From Deltaproteobacteria bacterium (GTDB taxonomy: Bacteria; Desulfobacterota; Desulfomonilia; UBA1062): 63,190 nucleotides of DNA. The first letter of the stretch is position 1, and every line of letters starts with the position of its first letter. The position numbers and the translations under genes were made by a program. The notes under the pieces were generated by a model. The model did not search any database. It saw only the letters and a list, made by a program, of their open reading frames with translations, and was not told where the DNA came from. Shown here in pieces: positions 17,927 through 25,703 of this stretch. The stretch is from NCBI GenBank assembly GCA_018436855.1, contig JAHDKO010000097.1, positions 1 through 63,190 of the forward strand, written 5' to 3'.

Positions 17927-18751
17927 TTACCAGATCACGGCGGACAGATAACCCACGACCGATAAATTGTCTCCGGTGATGTGGCCGGAGTGAGCGTACT
18001 TGAGAACCCGGGAATCGGTGCGCGACAGGGCCTGTGCATACATGAGCGCCGTGAGGATGGGGCCGCCCCCGCATGCCTCGCTCTCAGACCTCTCCAGATC
18101 CCTGGCCAGGCCCTCGATATCGAAGCGTTCGACAGCCAGGGCCACCCGGGCATCCATGGCCTCGGCCCTGGCGGCGGGATGGAAGTGGGACAGATCCGAG
18201 CTCGCCACGATGAGGACGTTGTCGGGGTGGTCGATCGAGCGGTGCAGGGCGCGGGCAAGCTCCCGGCAGGCATCGGGCTCCTGCCGGCCCATGATCAGCG
18301 GGCAGAGCCTGAAATTCCCAAGCACGACCTGGAGAAAGGGGAGCTGGATCTCAAGGGCGTGTTCGGATTCGTGAGGCCGCGTGTCGTCCGTGAACACCCC
18401 GGACACGGCCATCAGCTTTTCACAGAGGGCCTCGTCCACATCCAGAGAGCCCAAAGGGGTCTCGAAGGCACCCGATTTCCAGACCGAGACAGAGGGCAGA
18501 TACATCCGGTGCGAGGGGCTGATGACCACCACCGTGGAGTAATCCTGTCCGGCGATCGCCTTGTAGGCATGCGCCGCCACCTGTCCGGAATACATGTATC
18601 CCGCATGGGGGCTGACGATGGCGACGGGTTTCCGGGGGATCTCTGTGATTGCCGCCTGTTCGAGGAAACCGTCGATGTCCCGCTTCAGGGCCTCGGGATT
18701 GCCGGGATACCAGCTTCCGGCAATGACCGGCTTTCTGATATGTGTCTTCAT
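17927..18751 (-). CDS. MEMO1-family protein (AmmeMemoRadiSam system protein B-like)
   Basis: A 274-residue cytoplasmic protein starting at ATG 18751, with AGGAGG 8 bases upstream. Family signatures are clear: KPVIAGSWYPG near the N-terminus, VAIVSPHAGYMYSGQVAAHAY, then VVVISPSHR, and later VASSDLSHF. The fold is related to class III extradiol dioxygenases, with conserved metal-site histidines. In many bacteria the family is encoded with an AMMECR1 protein and a radical SAM protein; neither is nearby. Here it is the last gene of the rplM-rpsI-argC run, about 53 bases after argC. The reaction is not established. Confidence 0.88.
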   Translation of the reverse strand: MKTHIRKPVIAGSWYPGNPEALKRDIDGFLEQAAITEIPRKPVAIVSPHAGYMYSGQVAAHAYKAIAGQDYSTVVVISPSHRMYLPSVSVWKSGAFETPLGSLDVDEALCEKLMAVSGVFTDDTRPHESEHALEIQLPFLQVVLGNFRLCPLIMGRQEPDACRELARALHRSIDHPDNVLIVASSDLSHFHPAARAEAMDARVALAVERFDIEGLARDLERSESEACGGGPILTALMYAQALSRTDSRVLKYAHSGHITGDNLSVVGYLSAVIW

Positions 18752-18804
18752 GAGCAATTCCTCCTGAAGAACATACGTCTTGTTGTTTTCGATTCTCTCT
18801 AATA

Positions 18805-19836
18805 TTAAGGAAATAACGGCAGGGAGTCAATCCCTTCGGACTCGTCGATGCCGAACATGAGATTCATGTTCTGGATCGCCTGGCCGGAGGCACCCTTCGT
18901 GAGGTTGTCGATGACGCTGACGATCACGGCCCGGCTGGTCGTGTCGTTGACCGCAAGGCCCATCAGGCAGTTGTTGGTCCCCCGGACGTCCTTGGTGGAG
19001 GGGAAGCCGGTTTTCAGGACATGGACGAACCGGGAACCCTCGTAATACGAGCGGAGGCGGTCCTTGAGCGTGGCCTCGTCGGCCAGGGCCTTGACATAGA
19101 TCGTGGAGAGCATGCCCCGGGTGATGGGGATCAGGTGCGGGACGAACTCGATGCTCACGCCCGTTCCGGCGGCATTCGCGAGCTCCTGCTCCATTTCCGG
19201 GATATGGCGGTGGGCGCGCCCGACCTTGTAGGCACAAAACGACTCCCCGGTCTCGCAGATGTGGGTCTTCAGGCTCAGGCCCCTGCCTGCGCCCGATACC
19301 CCGCTCTTGCTGTCGGCGATGATGCCTTCGGCCTCGATGAGGCCTTCTTTCAAGAGCGGGATGAGAGGAAGCAGGACGCTGGTGGGGTAGCATCCGGGGT
19401 TCGCAACCAGCCGGGCATCCCGGATCTTGTCGCGGTACACCTCGCACAAGCCGTACACCGCCGTCTCCATGAGATCCACAGCGGTATGCTCGCCGTACCA
19501 TGTGCGGTAGGTATTAAGATCCCGGATGCGGAAATCGGCGCTCAAGTCGACCACCCGTACCGAGCCCGCGATCCGCGAGATGAAGTCCATGCCGGTCCCG
19601 TGGGGCAGGCAGCTGAACACGACGTCGCAACGGTCCTTGATCGCAGCCTCGTCGAATTCTTCCAGCTCGATGTCGAAGCTTCCCTGGAGAAAGGGGAAGA
19701 CTTCCGTGATTTTCTTCCCGTTGTACTGGCGGGAGGAGCAGTAGGTGATCCTGGAGTCACGATGATTGTGCAGAAGCCGGATGAGCTCTGCCCCGGTGTA
19801 TCCTGTGGCTCCCAGGATCCCTATGGAGAGTGACAA
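18805..19836 (-). CDS. argC: N-acetyl-gamma-glutamyl-phosphate reductase
   Basis: A 343-residue enzyme of arginine biosynthesis that reduces N-acetylglutamyl phosphate to the semialdehyde with NADPH. The N-terminal Rossmann motif is GILGATGYTGAEL; the catalytic cysteine is C149 in ANPGCYPTS; KSGVSGAGRG and the ...PHLIPITRGML block follow. Length is normal. It starts 5 bases after rpsI, so it belongs to the ribosomal-protein operon; no other arginine gene is present in the window. Confidence 0.96.
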   Translation of the reverse strand: MSLSIGILGATGYTGAELIRLLHNHRDSRITYCSSRQYNGKKITEVFPFLQGSFDIELEEFDEAAIKDRCDVVFSCLPHGTGMDFISRIAGSVRVVDLSADFRIRDLNTYRTWYGEHTAVDLMETAVYGLCEVYRDKIRDARLVANPGCYPTSVLLPLIPLLKEGLIEAEGIIADSKSGVSGAGRGLSLKTHICETGESFCAYKVGRAHRHIPEMEQELANAAGTGVSIEFVPHLIPITRGMLSTIYVKALADEATLKDRLRSYYEGSRFVHVLKTGFPSTKDVRGTNNCLMGLAVNDTTSRAVIVSVIDNLTKGASGQAIQNMNLMFGIDESEGIDSLPLFP

Positions 19837-19841
19837 GGGTG

Positions 19842-20237
19842 TTACCTCTTGGAGAACTGAGGTCTCTTTCTGGCCTTGTGGAGCCCGAACTTCTTGCGTT
19901 CGACCATCCTCGGGTCCCTCGTGAGAAAACCGGCGGACTTGAGCTTGGGGCGGTACTTCTCCACGTCGAATTCGGACAGTGCCCGGGAGATTCCGTGCCG
20001 GATAGCCCCTGCCTGGCCGGATATGCCGCCGCCGCTCACGGTGGCGAATACGTTGAACTGGCCGCGGGTCTCGGTGAGATCGAAGGGCTGCTGGGCCGAC
20101 ATCACCAGCGTCTCTCTCCCGAAGTATTCATCCAGCGGTTTTCCATTGACCGTGAACTCCCCCGTGCCGATGGATATCCAGACTCGGGCCGTCGAGTTTT
20201 TCCTTCTGCCGGTGGCGTAGGTTCTTTCTGCTGCCAT
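19842..20237 (-). CDS. rpsI: 30S ribosomal protein S9
   Basis: 131 residues, full length. The sequence has [13 protein letters not shown] at the N-terminus, [21 protein letters not shown] in the middle and the basic C-terminal tail ending [11 protein letters not shown], whose last Arg reaches the ribosomal P site in this family. It follows rplM by 11 bases, the classical L13-S9 pairing, and precedes argC by 5. Confidence 0.98.
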   Translation of the reverse strand: MAAERTYATGRRKNSTARVWISIGTGEFTVNGKPLDEYFGRETLVMSAQQPFDLTETRGQFNVFATVSGGGISGQAGAIRHGISRALSEFDVEKYRPKLKSAGFLTRDPRMVERKKFGLHKARKRPQFSKR

Positions 20238-20248
20238 ATGTCGTTCCT

Positions 20249-20677
20249 TTACAGATTGATCTCTTTGGGCTGCTGTGCCTCATGGGGATGGGCTTCGCCA
20301 GCGTACACCTTGAGCTTTTTGAACATGCTCCTGCCGAGGCTGTTCTTGGGGAGCATCCCTTTGACTGCGTGCCGGATGATTTCTTCGGGGTTCTTCTCCA
20401 TGAGCTGGCGTGCGGTGCGCGACTTGAGCCCGCCCATGTACCCGCTGTGGCGGTAGTAGGTCTTCTGCTCCAGCTTTCTGCCGGTGAGGATAACCTTTTC
20501 CGCATTGATGATCACCACGAAATCCCCCACATCGGTATGCGGGGTATAGGTGGGTTTCGTCTTTCCTCTCAGGATGGATGCCACATCCGCGGCAAGCCTG
20601 CCCAGAACCTTGTCCCTGGCGTCGACGAGCACCCAGTTTCTCTCGATCTCGTCCTTCTTTGCGATGAACGTACTCAT
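20249..20677 (-). CDS. rplM: 50S ribosomal protein L13
   Basis: 142 residues, normal length. Recognisable segments are [38 protein letters not shown] and [22 protein letters not shown]. It is the first gene of the rplM-rpsI-argC-MEMO run. An AAGGAG site precedes ATG 20677 and a strong promoter lies at 20711-20740. Confidence 0.98.
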   Translation of the reverse strand: MSTFIAKKDEIERNWVLVDARDKVLGRLAADVASILRGKTKPTYTPHTDVGDFVVIINAEKVILTGRKLEQKTYYRHSGYMGGLKSRTARQLMEKNPEEIIRHAVKGMLPKNSLGRSMFKKLKVYAGEAHPHEAQQPKEINL

Positions 20678-20710
20678 AGATATAACTCCTTAAACCATAA
20701 ATAGGGCTCG

Positions 20711-20740
20711 GATATAGCCGAAATCAGATGCACATGTCAA
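20711..20740 (-). promoter_or_regulatory. Sigma-70 promoter of rplM operon
   Basis: On the minus strand, TTGACA (20735-20740), an 18-base spacer and TATATC (20711-20716). The predicted start leaves a leader of about 25-30 bases that includes the AAGGAG ribosome site of rplM. Confidence 0.7.
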
Positions 20741-20927
20741 GCACTGATCGAAGATTTGTCCCCTCAAATGAAAACCGGCTCCTATGGAACGCCTCCGGCT
20801 CGGTGCACGGGACACGGATGGGTGAGCGCCCGTGCACGCCGTTTAACCGCCCGGTGAATTCCTCCACTTTCAAGAGGTTGTGCCGGCTCTTCCTGGAAGG
20901 GGTATGCCCGCTTCTTCCATATTCAAG

Positions 20928-20955
20928 TTTATCCTGCAACATACGATCATATAAT
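20928..20955 (+). promoter_or_regulatory. Promoter candidate for the single-domain receiver gene
   Basis: TATAAT at 20950-20955 is a perfect -10; TTTATC at 20928-20933 is a weak -35 with a 16-base spacer. The leader to ATG 21015 would be about 53 bases. Confidence 0.5.
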
Positions 20956-21014
20956 TATAAGGTGCAAAATGCAAGGGGCGTGAACATGCCGGTGAATGCA
21001 GAAGGAGGAGGACC

Positions 21015-21398
21015 ATGAACAAGGTTCTGATTATCGACGACGACTCCGGAGTCCATAGCATCATCCATGCGATCATTCAGAAAAAAATGCCCGACTGCGC
21101 GTTTTCCTCGGCATACAACGGCATCGATGGAATCAAAGCCGCACTTGAAGAGCAACCGGACGCCATCATTCTGGACGTGGACATGCCGGGCATCGACGGC
21201 TTCGAGACCTGCAGGCGCCTCAAAGAAGACGAAAGGACAAGACACATCCCCGTCGTCATGTTCTCGGGCATGGCGACCGATTCCGACAGCGTGGACACCG
21301 CGCTGGAGAGCGGCGCCGACATGATCATTGCAAAACCCTTGAGGAACGAGCACCTTATCCGGGTCTTCAGATCGCTGCTCAAGGCAGAGGCGAAATGA
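21015..21398 (+). CDS. Single-domain response regulator (receiver only)
   Basis: A 127-residue CheY-like receiver. Acidic pocket DDD at residues 8-10, phospho-acceptor D54 in IILDVDMPGIDG, a Ser in VVMFSGM at the switch position, and conserved Lys in IIAKPL. No output domain follows, so it acts by protein contact or in a phosphorelay. GGAGGAGG precedes ATG 21015. The last 19 bases of the gene, including the stop codon, are inside the first copy of a 41-base tandem duplication. No kinase gene is directly beside it; the HDOD protein with an H box but no ATPase domain, 2.3 kb away, is a speculative partner. Confidence 0.9.
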   Translation: MNKVLIIDDDSGVHSIIHAIIQKKMPDCAFSSAYNGIDGIKAALEEQPDAIILDVDMPGIDGFETCRRLKEDERTRHIPVVMFSGMATDSDSVDTALESGADMIIAKPLRNEHLIRVFRSLLKAEAK

Positions 21399-21461
21399 GA
21401 ACCCGTCCCCGATACTGGGACAAGGCAGAGGCGAAATGAGAACCCGTCCCCGATACTGGGA
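21380..21461. repeat. Perfect 41-base tandem duplication
   Basis: Bases 21380-21420 and 21421-21461 are identical, head to tail. The unit starts in the last codons of the receiver gene, includes its TGA, and continues into AACCCGTCCCCGATACTGGG. The second copy is wholly outside the gene, so the protein is unchanged. Absence of any mismatch suggests a recent event. Confidence 0.9.
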
Positions 21462-21636
21462 ATCAGGAGTTTCATTCCTATTCTAAGAATATGTTCCCGA
21501 AACGTCCCGTGGTTTTCACGAGATTCCGGTGCGCTTTTCAGGCTTCAACTGGGATCAGGGCTTGCCAGGTAATGTCCATATCATTGGTTGTTGACGGCTG
21601 TTGGGGAGTCTTGTATCTGGAGGATGCTATGCAATC

Positions 21637-21665
21637 TTGACAGGGGAAATGTTTTTTTGTCATGT
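21637..21665 (+). promoter_or_regulatory. Promoter directly abutting the nucleotidyltransferase start
   Basis: TTGACA at 21637-21642, a 17-base spacer and a poor -10, TCATGT (21660-21665). Seven bases further on is the A of ATG 21672. There is no Shine-Dalgarno sequence. Together this predicts a leaderless transcript. Confidence 0.4.
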
Positions 21666-21671
21666 GAAATT

Positions 21672-22619
21672 ATGAAGATCGATGCCGTAATCACCGCCGG
21701 GGACGGGAAGGCCGCCCGCAGGCTGTTCAAGAAGAACAAGGCCCTCTTGGACGTGGCCGGCAGGCCCATCATCCGCCACATCGCGGAGGTCGTGCTGAAG
21801 TGCGAGGAGATCGACCGGATCGTGGTGGTGGGGCCCCGCGAAGAGTTTCTGGAGGTGATCGGCGACCTGGACGTGGATATCGTGCAGCAGAAGCGCAGCC
21901 TTGCGGAAAACGGCTGGGAGGGGTTTCTCCGCACGATTCCCGAATGCCGGCAGGAGGGTTTCTGCTCGGAAAAGACCATCCAAAAATACCGGGACAAGTA
22001 TGTCCTGTTTCTCTCGGGGGATATCCCGCTCATCTCCGTGCGTGAGATCAGGCAGTTTCTCTCCCAGTGCGACATGGAGCGCTATGACTACGTTGCGGGG
22101 GCGACCTCCGAAGAGGTGCTCCGGCTCTTCGGGCCGAGGAAGGGAAGGCCGGGAATCAAGATGGCCACCTTTCACATGCGCAACGGCAACCTGCGGCAGA
22201 ACAACCTCCACATGGCCAGGCCCTTTGCCCTGAGGGAGAGCATCGATCTGGTGCTCAACGCGTACGAGTACCGGTACCAGAAGGAGTTCGTCAATATCGT
22301 CAGGGCCATCTTCGCCATTGTCAAGTTCGGCAGGAAGAACCTGGCCCAGGCGCTTTTCATCTACCTGCTCCTCCAGCTCTCGACAGGGTTCTCGAGCCTG
22401 GGGATGGAGAGGGCCGCACGCCTGGTGAGCTTCCCCGTGACAAGGGAGCGGGTGGAGCGTCTGGTCTCAAGCCTCTTGAACGCCCGGTTCAAGATCGCGG
22501 AGACGACCGTGGGAGGGGCCGCCCTGGACGTGGACAACGAGAAGGACTACATGACCCTTTCCATCATGTACAAGGACTGGATGAACCAGATCGCCCAGGA
22601 CGATCACCACTTGGCGTAG
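21672..22619 (+). CDS. MobA-like NTP transferase domain protein
   Basis: A 315-residue protein with the nucleotidyltransferase fold: MKIDAVITAGDGKAARRLFKKNKALLDVAGRP (the LLDVAGRP part matches the sugar-nucleotide/MobA pattern), RIVVVGPREEF, and YVLFLSGDIPLIS as the metal-binding Asp strand. The canonical Gly-rich loop is altered to TAGDGKAAR. The C-terminal half (about 170-315) is helical and not recognised, ending with VGGAALDVDNEKDYM, a typical MobA-like closing motif. ATG 21672 is chosen because the fold begins there. Its 3' end overlaps the convergent DUF2804 gene by 16 bases. Substrate is unknown; nucleotide activation of a sugar, alcohol or cofactor is possible. Confidence 0.75.
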   Translation: MKIDAVITAGDGKAARRLFKKNKALLDVAGRPIIRHIAEVVLKCEEIDRIVVVGPREEFLEVIGDLDVDIVQQKRSLAENGWEGFLRTIPECRQEGFCSEKTIQKYRDKYVLFLSGDIPLISVREIRQFLSQCDMERYDYVAGATSEEVLRLFGPRKGRPGIKMATFHMRNGNLRQNNLHMARPFALRESIDLVLNAYEYRYQKEFVNIVRAIFAIVKFGRKNLAQALFIYLLLQLSTGFSSLGMERAARLVSFPVTRERVERLVSSLLNARFKIAETTVGGAALDVDNEKDYMTLSIMYKDWMNQIAQDDHHLA

Positions 22620-23596
22620 TGATCCTCCGCAAAACCGGGGCACGACTGGATAAAGATCACCTCGCCCTCGTCCGTGAGAAGCGTCCCCTCGAAGACCCCC
22701 AGCAGCTGGGTGAACCGTGATGCCAGGAAAAGGGCATTGACCTTCTCTTCCCTTCTCGCATCGGGGTAGAACACCAGGTCCACCTTTCTGTCGTTGGACC
22801 GGATGTGCCAGGGTTCGGACAGGTTGTCCCGGTCGAAATCGAAATCCACCATGTCCACCTTGGTCATCATGCCGCCGACCCAGAAGGCGTTTTCCGTGAA
22901 GCTCGTCTCGTTGACCCCGCAGGAGAGGTTGAGGCCCAGGCTCCTGCCGTCGTCGAGGCTGGACGCAGTCGATGCCCAGTTCCAGCAGGTCTGCCTGCGC
23001 ATGAACCCGCAGGTCCAGTCCGAAAGAGCCCAGTACGCCGGGGAGGACAGGTCGTGCTGGGTGTCGCCCCGGGTTATGGTGCCCCTGACCTTCATGGGGG
23101 AGGTCTTCTGGGTGTACACCCATCCCCGGTATCCTGCCCGGGTGCATATCCTTAGCGGGCTGGTGGCATTGGGGTCGATGGATAGGTCGATGGACACGTC
23201 CCTGCCGAGGGCCTTCAGCGAGTCCCGCTGCATCTCGATGATCAGGCCGCCGGTGTTGAAGAGGCTCCTCGGCTTCTCGGGAGAGGGCTCGATGGACGTC
23301 CCGGCAAAGGGATGCCCCATTGCCTTGGACTCGGTTATTTCGCCGGTCTGCCGGTCGTAGAGGTAGAAAAAGCCGTTGGAGAGATAGGCGAGATCGACGA
23401 CGGCCACCCCTGCCAGGAGCTCCGGGCCGATGATGCCGATGAAGTGAAACCGGTTGACAACAAGCCGCTTGAGAAGATTCGGCAGACGAAAGCCCATCGG
23501 GGTCTCCAGGCGGTAATCCTGGTAGTTGATCCGGTGAACCGGCTCGTTGTAGGTGCCCCATTTCACGAGGCCTCGTCCATTGACCAGTGTATCCAT
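22604..23596 (-). CDS. DUF2804-like protein
   Basis: A 330-residue protein without signal peptide, rich in Trp, Gly and aromatic beta-strand segments (WGTYNEPVHRINYQDYRLETP, GYRGWVYTQKTSP, YWALSDWTCGFMRRQTCWNWAS). This pattern fits the DUF2804 family, whose fold is beta-rich and related to lipocalin-like attH proteins; the assignment is by recall. ATG 23596 is chosen because GGAGGAGGGAGCC lies just upstream; an extension to 23647 is possible but unsupported. No catalytic site is known. It converges with the nucleotidyltransferase gene with a 16-base overlap of coding ends. Confidence 0.75.
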   Translation of the reverse strand: MDTLVNGRGLVKWGTYNEPVHRINYQDYRLETPMGFRLPNLLKRLVVNRFHFIGIIGPELLAGVAVVDLAYLSNGFFYLYDRQTGEITESKAMGHPFAGTSIEPSPEKPRSLFNTGGLIIEMQRDSLKALGRDVSIDLSIDPNATSPLRICTRAGYRGWVYTQKTSPMKVRGTITRGDTQHDLSSPAYWALSDWTCGFMRRQTCWNWASTASSLDDGRSLGLNLSCGVNETSFTENAFWVGGMMTKVDMVDFDFDRDNLSEPWHIRSNDRKVDLVFYPDARREEKVNALFLASRFTQLLGVFEGTLLTDEGEVIFIQSCPGFAEDHYAKW

Positions 23597-23688
23597 GGCT
23601 CCCTCCTCCACGTAGATTCTAGCCGTACCAGGCAAATACTTACTCACGATAGAAGATAACGGAAAACCGGCGGGTGTCCAGTGAAATT

Positions 23689-25635
23689 TTATTCGAGGTA
23701 ATCTTCGAAACCCGGGGTATCGGAGTCCAGAGGCTTTCCCGACACCTGCGAGATCTTTTTGCTCAGCTCGTCGGTCTGCTGTTCCATATAGTCTTCGAAG
23801 CCGGGCGTTGCGTCACCTGAGGGCATGGACCGGTCTTTTCCTGCCGAGGCCTTCCGGCCGTTCTTTTCGGGGAGATAATCCTCGAACCCGGCTGCGCCAC
23901 CTTCAGAGGCGGGGGCAGGCTGCGCGTCTTCCGGGGGAGAAGATGCGTTCTGTATCTCCGCGCCTTGATGGAGGTCCAGCATCTTTTCGTTCTTGATATA
24001 GCTGGTTTCCACTACGTCCGATATCTCCAGCATCTTCTTGACGATGGTCTTGATCTTGATGGCCTCGTTCTTGATCTCTTGAAGGCTGCTTATCACGGAC
24101 TTGTTCACCGTGGCCTCCTTGACGATCATGTCGAGCTTCAGCAGGATCGTGGTCAGGGGGGAATTGATCTCGTGGTTGGCGGCGATGGCGGTCTTCGACA
24201 CGGCGGCGAGCCTCTGGGCCTTGATGTTCTTCGTGACGAGCATGGCCCTCTGGATGGCCTGGGCCCCGACCTCGGCGACTGTCCGAAGCAGCAGGAGCTT
24301 CTGGTTCGACTCCTCCTGGCTGATTCCCTCCTGGGGCATCGCCTCCAGGACCCCGATGATCTTGTTGTCCACCTTCAAGGGTGCGTATACGAAGTGGACA
24401 CCCTTGGGATAAACAGCATTGGATCTATCGAGGAGCTCCTTGGTGGCGCTCGCCATCCCGCTCCGGGTATGGGGAACGTTGTTGAGCCAGAACGACTCGG
24501 TGATCATGATCCTCAGGTTGCTCAGCCGCATGATGCACCGGGTTTTCTTGGCCTCGAGGATGGTCAGCGTATTCGAGGCGAGGATATTGACGATGTCCGA
24601 GAGCTTCAGCGACGACTGGAGCTGGCTGCTCATCTGGTTGAGGCTGGAGAGCTCCACGGTCCTGCGCTCGAGCGCCATTTTTTTCTGCTCGAGATCGAGG
24701 CTCAGCTTGCCCAGCTGGGCGTTCGCGAACTGGAGCACCTCGAAATAGGTCTTGGGCTCGGCCTTGGGTATCCCCATCTCGTCGCTGATGCTCGATATGC
24801 TGTCCTTGAGGGTGAGCGAGATGTCCTGGATGTCGTGGCTGCTCAGGTTCAGGCCTTTCAGGATCGTGGGATCCACGAATCCCCTGTCGGTCTGGCCGAG
24901 GCCGAGCCCCAGATGGTTGGTCACGATATCCGCCACGTGGACGATGGCGCAGAGCTGCCTCGTCTCCCCATCCTCCCCTGAATCGGCGAGGCTGTGGTGG
25001 CACCCCACGGTCCTGCACAGCAGCGACGGAAGGTTCCATTTTTCCATGATGTACATGCCGAGCGTTGCATGGTCCACGCCCACGATGCTATTTTCCACCT
25101 CGATGATGTCGGAGTTGGCGCGGTTCATGACCTCCAGGACCTCGCGGTACTCGCCCTTTTTGCAGATGAGCTGATCGGCCACCACCTTGCCCAGGTCGTG
25201 CAGGAGACCGGCGATGAAGGCATCCTCCGCCGAAGAGGGCGAAACCTTGTTCGCGATGGCCTTTGCACAGACCGCGCAGGCAATGCTGTGCTGCCAGAAC
25301 TTGTAAAAGTCCAGGCTGCGCTTTTCCTTGTCGTTGAAGAGGTTGACCACGCTGATGCTCAGCACGATGCTCTTGAGCACGTTGAATCCCAGCAGCACCA
25401 CGGCCCCCCGGATGGTAGAGATCTCCTTGATCCTCCGGTAGAAGGGCGAGTTCGCCACCTTGAGCACCTTGACGGCGAGCGCCTGGTCCCTCTCCACCAT
25501 CTGGGCGATCTGGCGCGCGTTCACCTGAGAATCGAGCGTCTTCTCCATGATGGTGGTGGCGATGGAGGGCAATGTGGGGATATCACCCAGGTCCTCCAGA
25601 AGGGATTCGATCTCGTCGTGTGCGATTCTTTTCAT
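23689..25635 (-). CDS. HDOD signalling protein with GAF-like region, ATPase-less HisKA and GFEDYL repeats
   Basis: A 648-residue cytoplasmic protein. Residues about 12-210 form an HDOD domain (IPTLPSIATTIMEKT, FIAGLLHDLGKVV). A coiled coil (about 310-345) leads to a GAF-like segment (about 345-470; VHFVYAPLKVDNKIIGVLEAM). Then comes a HisKA-like dimerisation region with H488 in AANHEINSPLTTILLKLD, but no N, G1 or G2 box follows, so it cannot bind ATP as a kinase. The disordered tail (about 560-648) has GFEDYL at 583-588, GFEDYM at 612-617 and GFEDYL at 642-647, near the C-terminus. ATG 25635 has no Shine-Dalgarno; GATAAG lies 7 bases upstream. It diverges from ispG. Confidence 0.88.
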   Translation of the reverse strand: MKRIAHDEIESLLEDLGDIPTLPSIATTIMEKTLDSQVNARQIAQMVERDQALAVKVLKVANSPFYRRIKEISTIRGAVVLLGFNVLKSIVLSISVVNLFNDKEKRSLDFYKFWQHSIACAVCAKAIANKVSPSSAEDAFIAGLLHDLGKVVADQLICKKGEYREVLEVMNRANSDIIEVENSIVGVDHATLGMYIMEKWNLPSLLCRTVGCHHSLADSGEDGETRQLCAIVHVADIVTNHLGLGLGQTDRGFVDPTILKGLNLSSHDIQDISLTLKDSISSISDEMGIPKAEPKTYFEVLQFANAQLGKLSLDLEQKKMALERRTVELSSLNQMSSQLQSSLKLSDIVNILASNTLTILEAKKTRCIMRLSNLRIMITESFWLNNVPHTRSGMASATKELLDRSNAVYPKGVHFVYAPLKVDNKIIGVLEAMPQEGISQEESNQKLLLLRTVAEVGAQAIQRAMLVTKNIKAQRLAAVSKTAIAANHEINSPLTTILLKLDMIVKEATVNKSVISSLQEIKNEAIKIKTIVKKMLEISDVVETSYIKNEKMLDLHQGAEIQNASSPPEDAQPAPASEGGAAGFEDYLPEKNGRKASAGKDRSMPSGDATPGFEDYMEQQTDELSKKISQVSGKPLDSDTPGFEDYLE

Positions 25636-25667
25636 CCAATGTCTTATCGATTATTCAGGTTCCAATC

Positions 25668-25696
25668 TTGAGTCCGGATACCGAATATGATACTCA
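25668..25696 (+). promoter_or_regulatory. Weak promoter candidate abutting ispG start
   Basis: TTGAGT (25668-25673), 17-base spacer, TACTCA (25691-25696), then 7 bases to ATG 25704. The -10 is poor. The position overlaps the -35 area of the divergent HDOD gene (TCAAGA, 25666-25671), so both genes could be controlled from one site. No ribosome-binding site precedes ispG. Confidence 0.3.
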
Positions 25697-25703
25697 GAAC
25701 AAA

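Larger units (their letters stand above)
20678..21014. other. Divergent promoter region between rplM and the receiver gene
   Basis: A 337-base gap without a supported gene. It carries the rplM promoter on the minus strand (20711-20740) and a promoter for the receiver gene on the plus strand (20928-20955). The sequence between them has no further recognisable signal. Confidence 0.5.
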
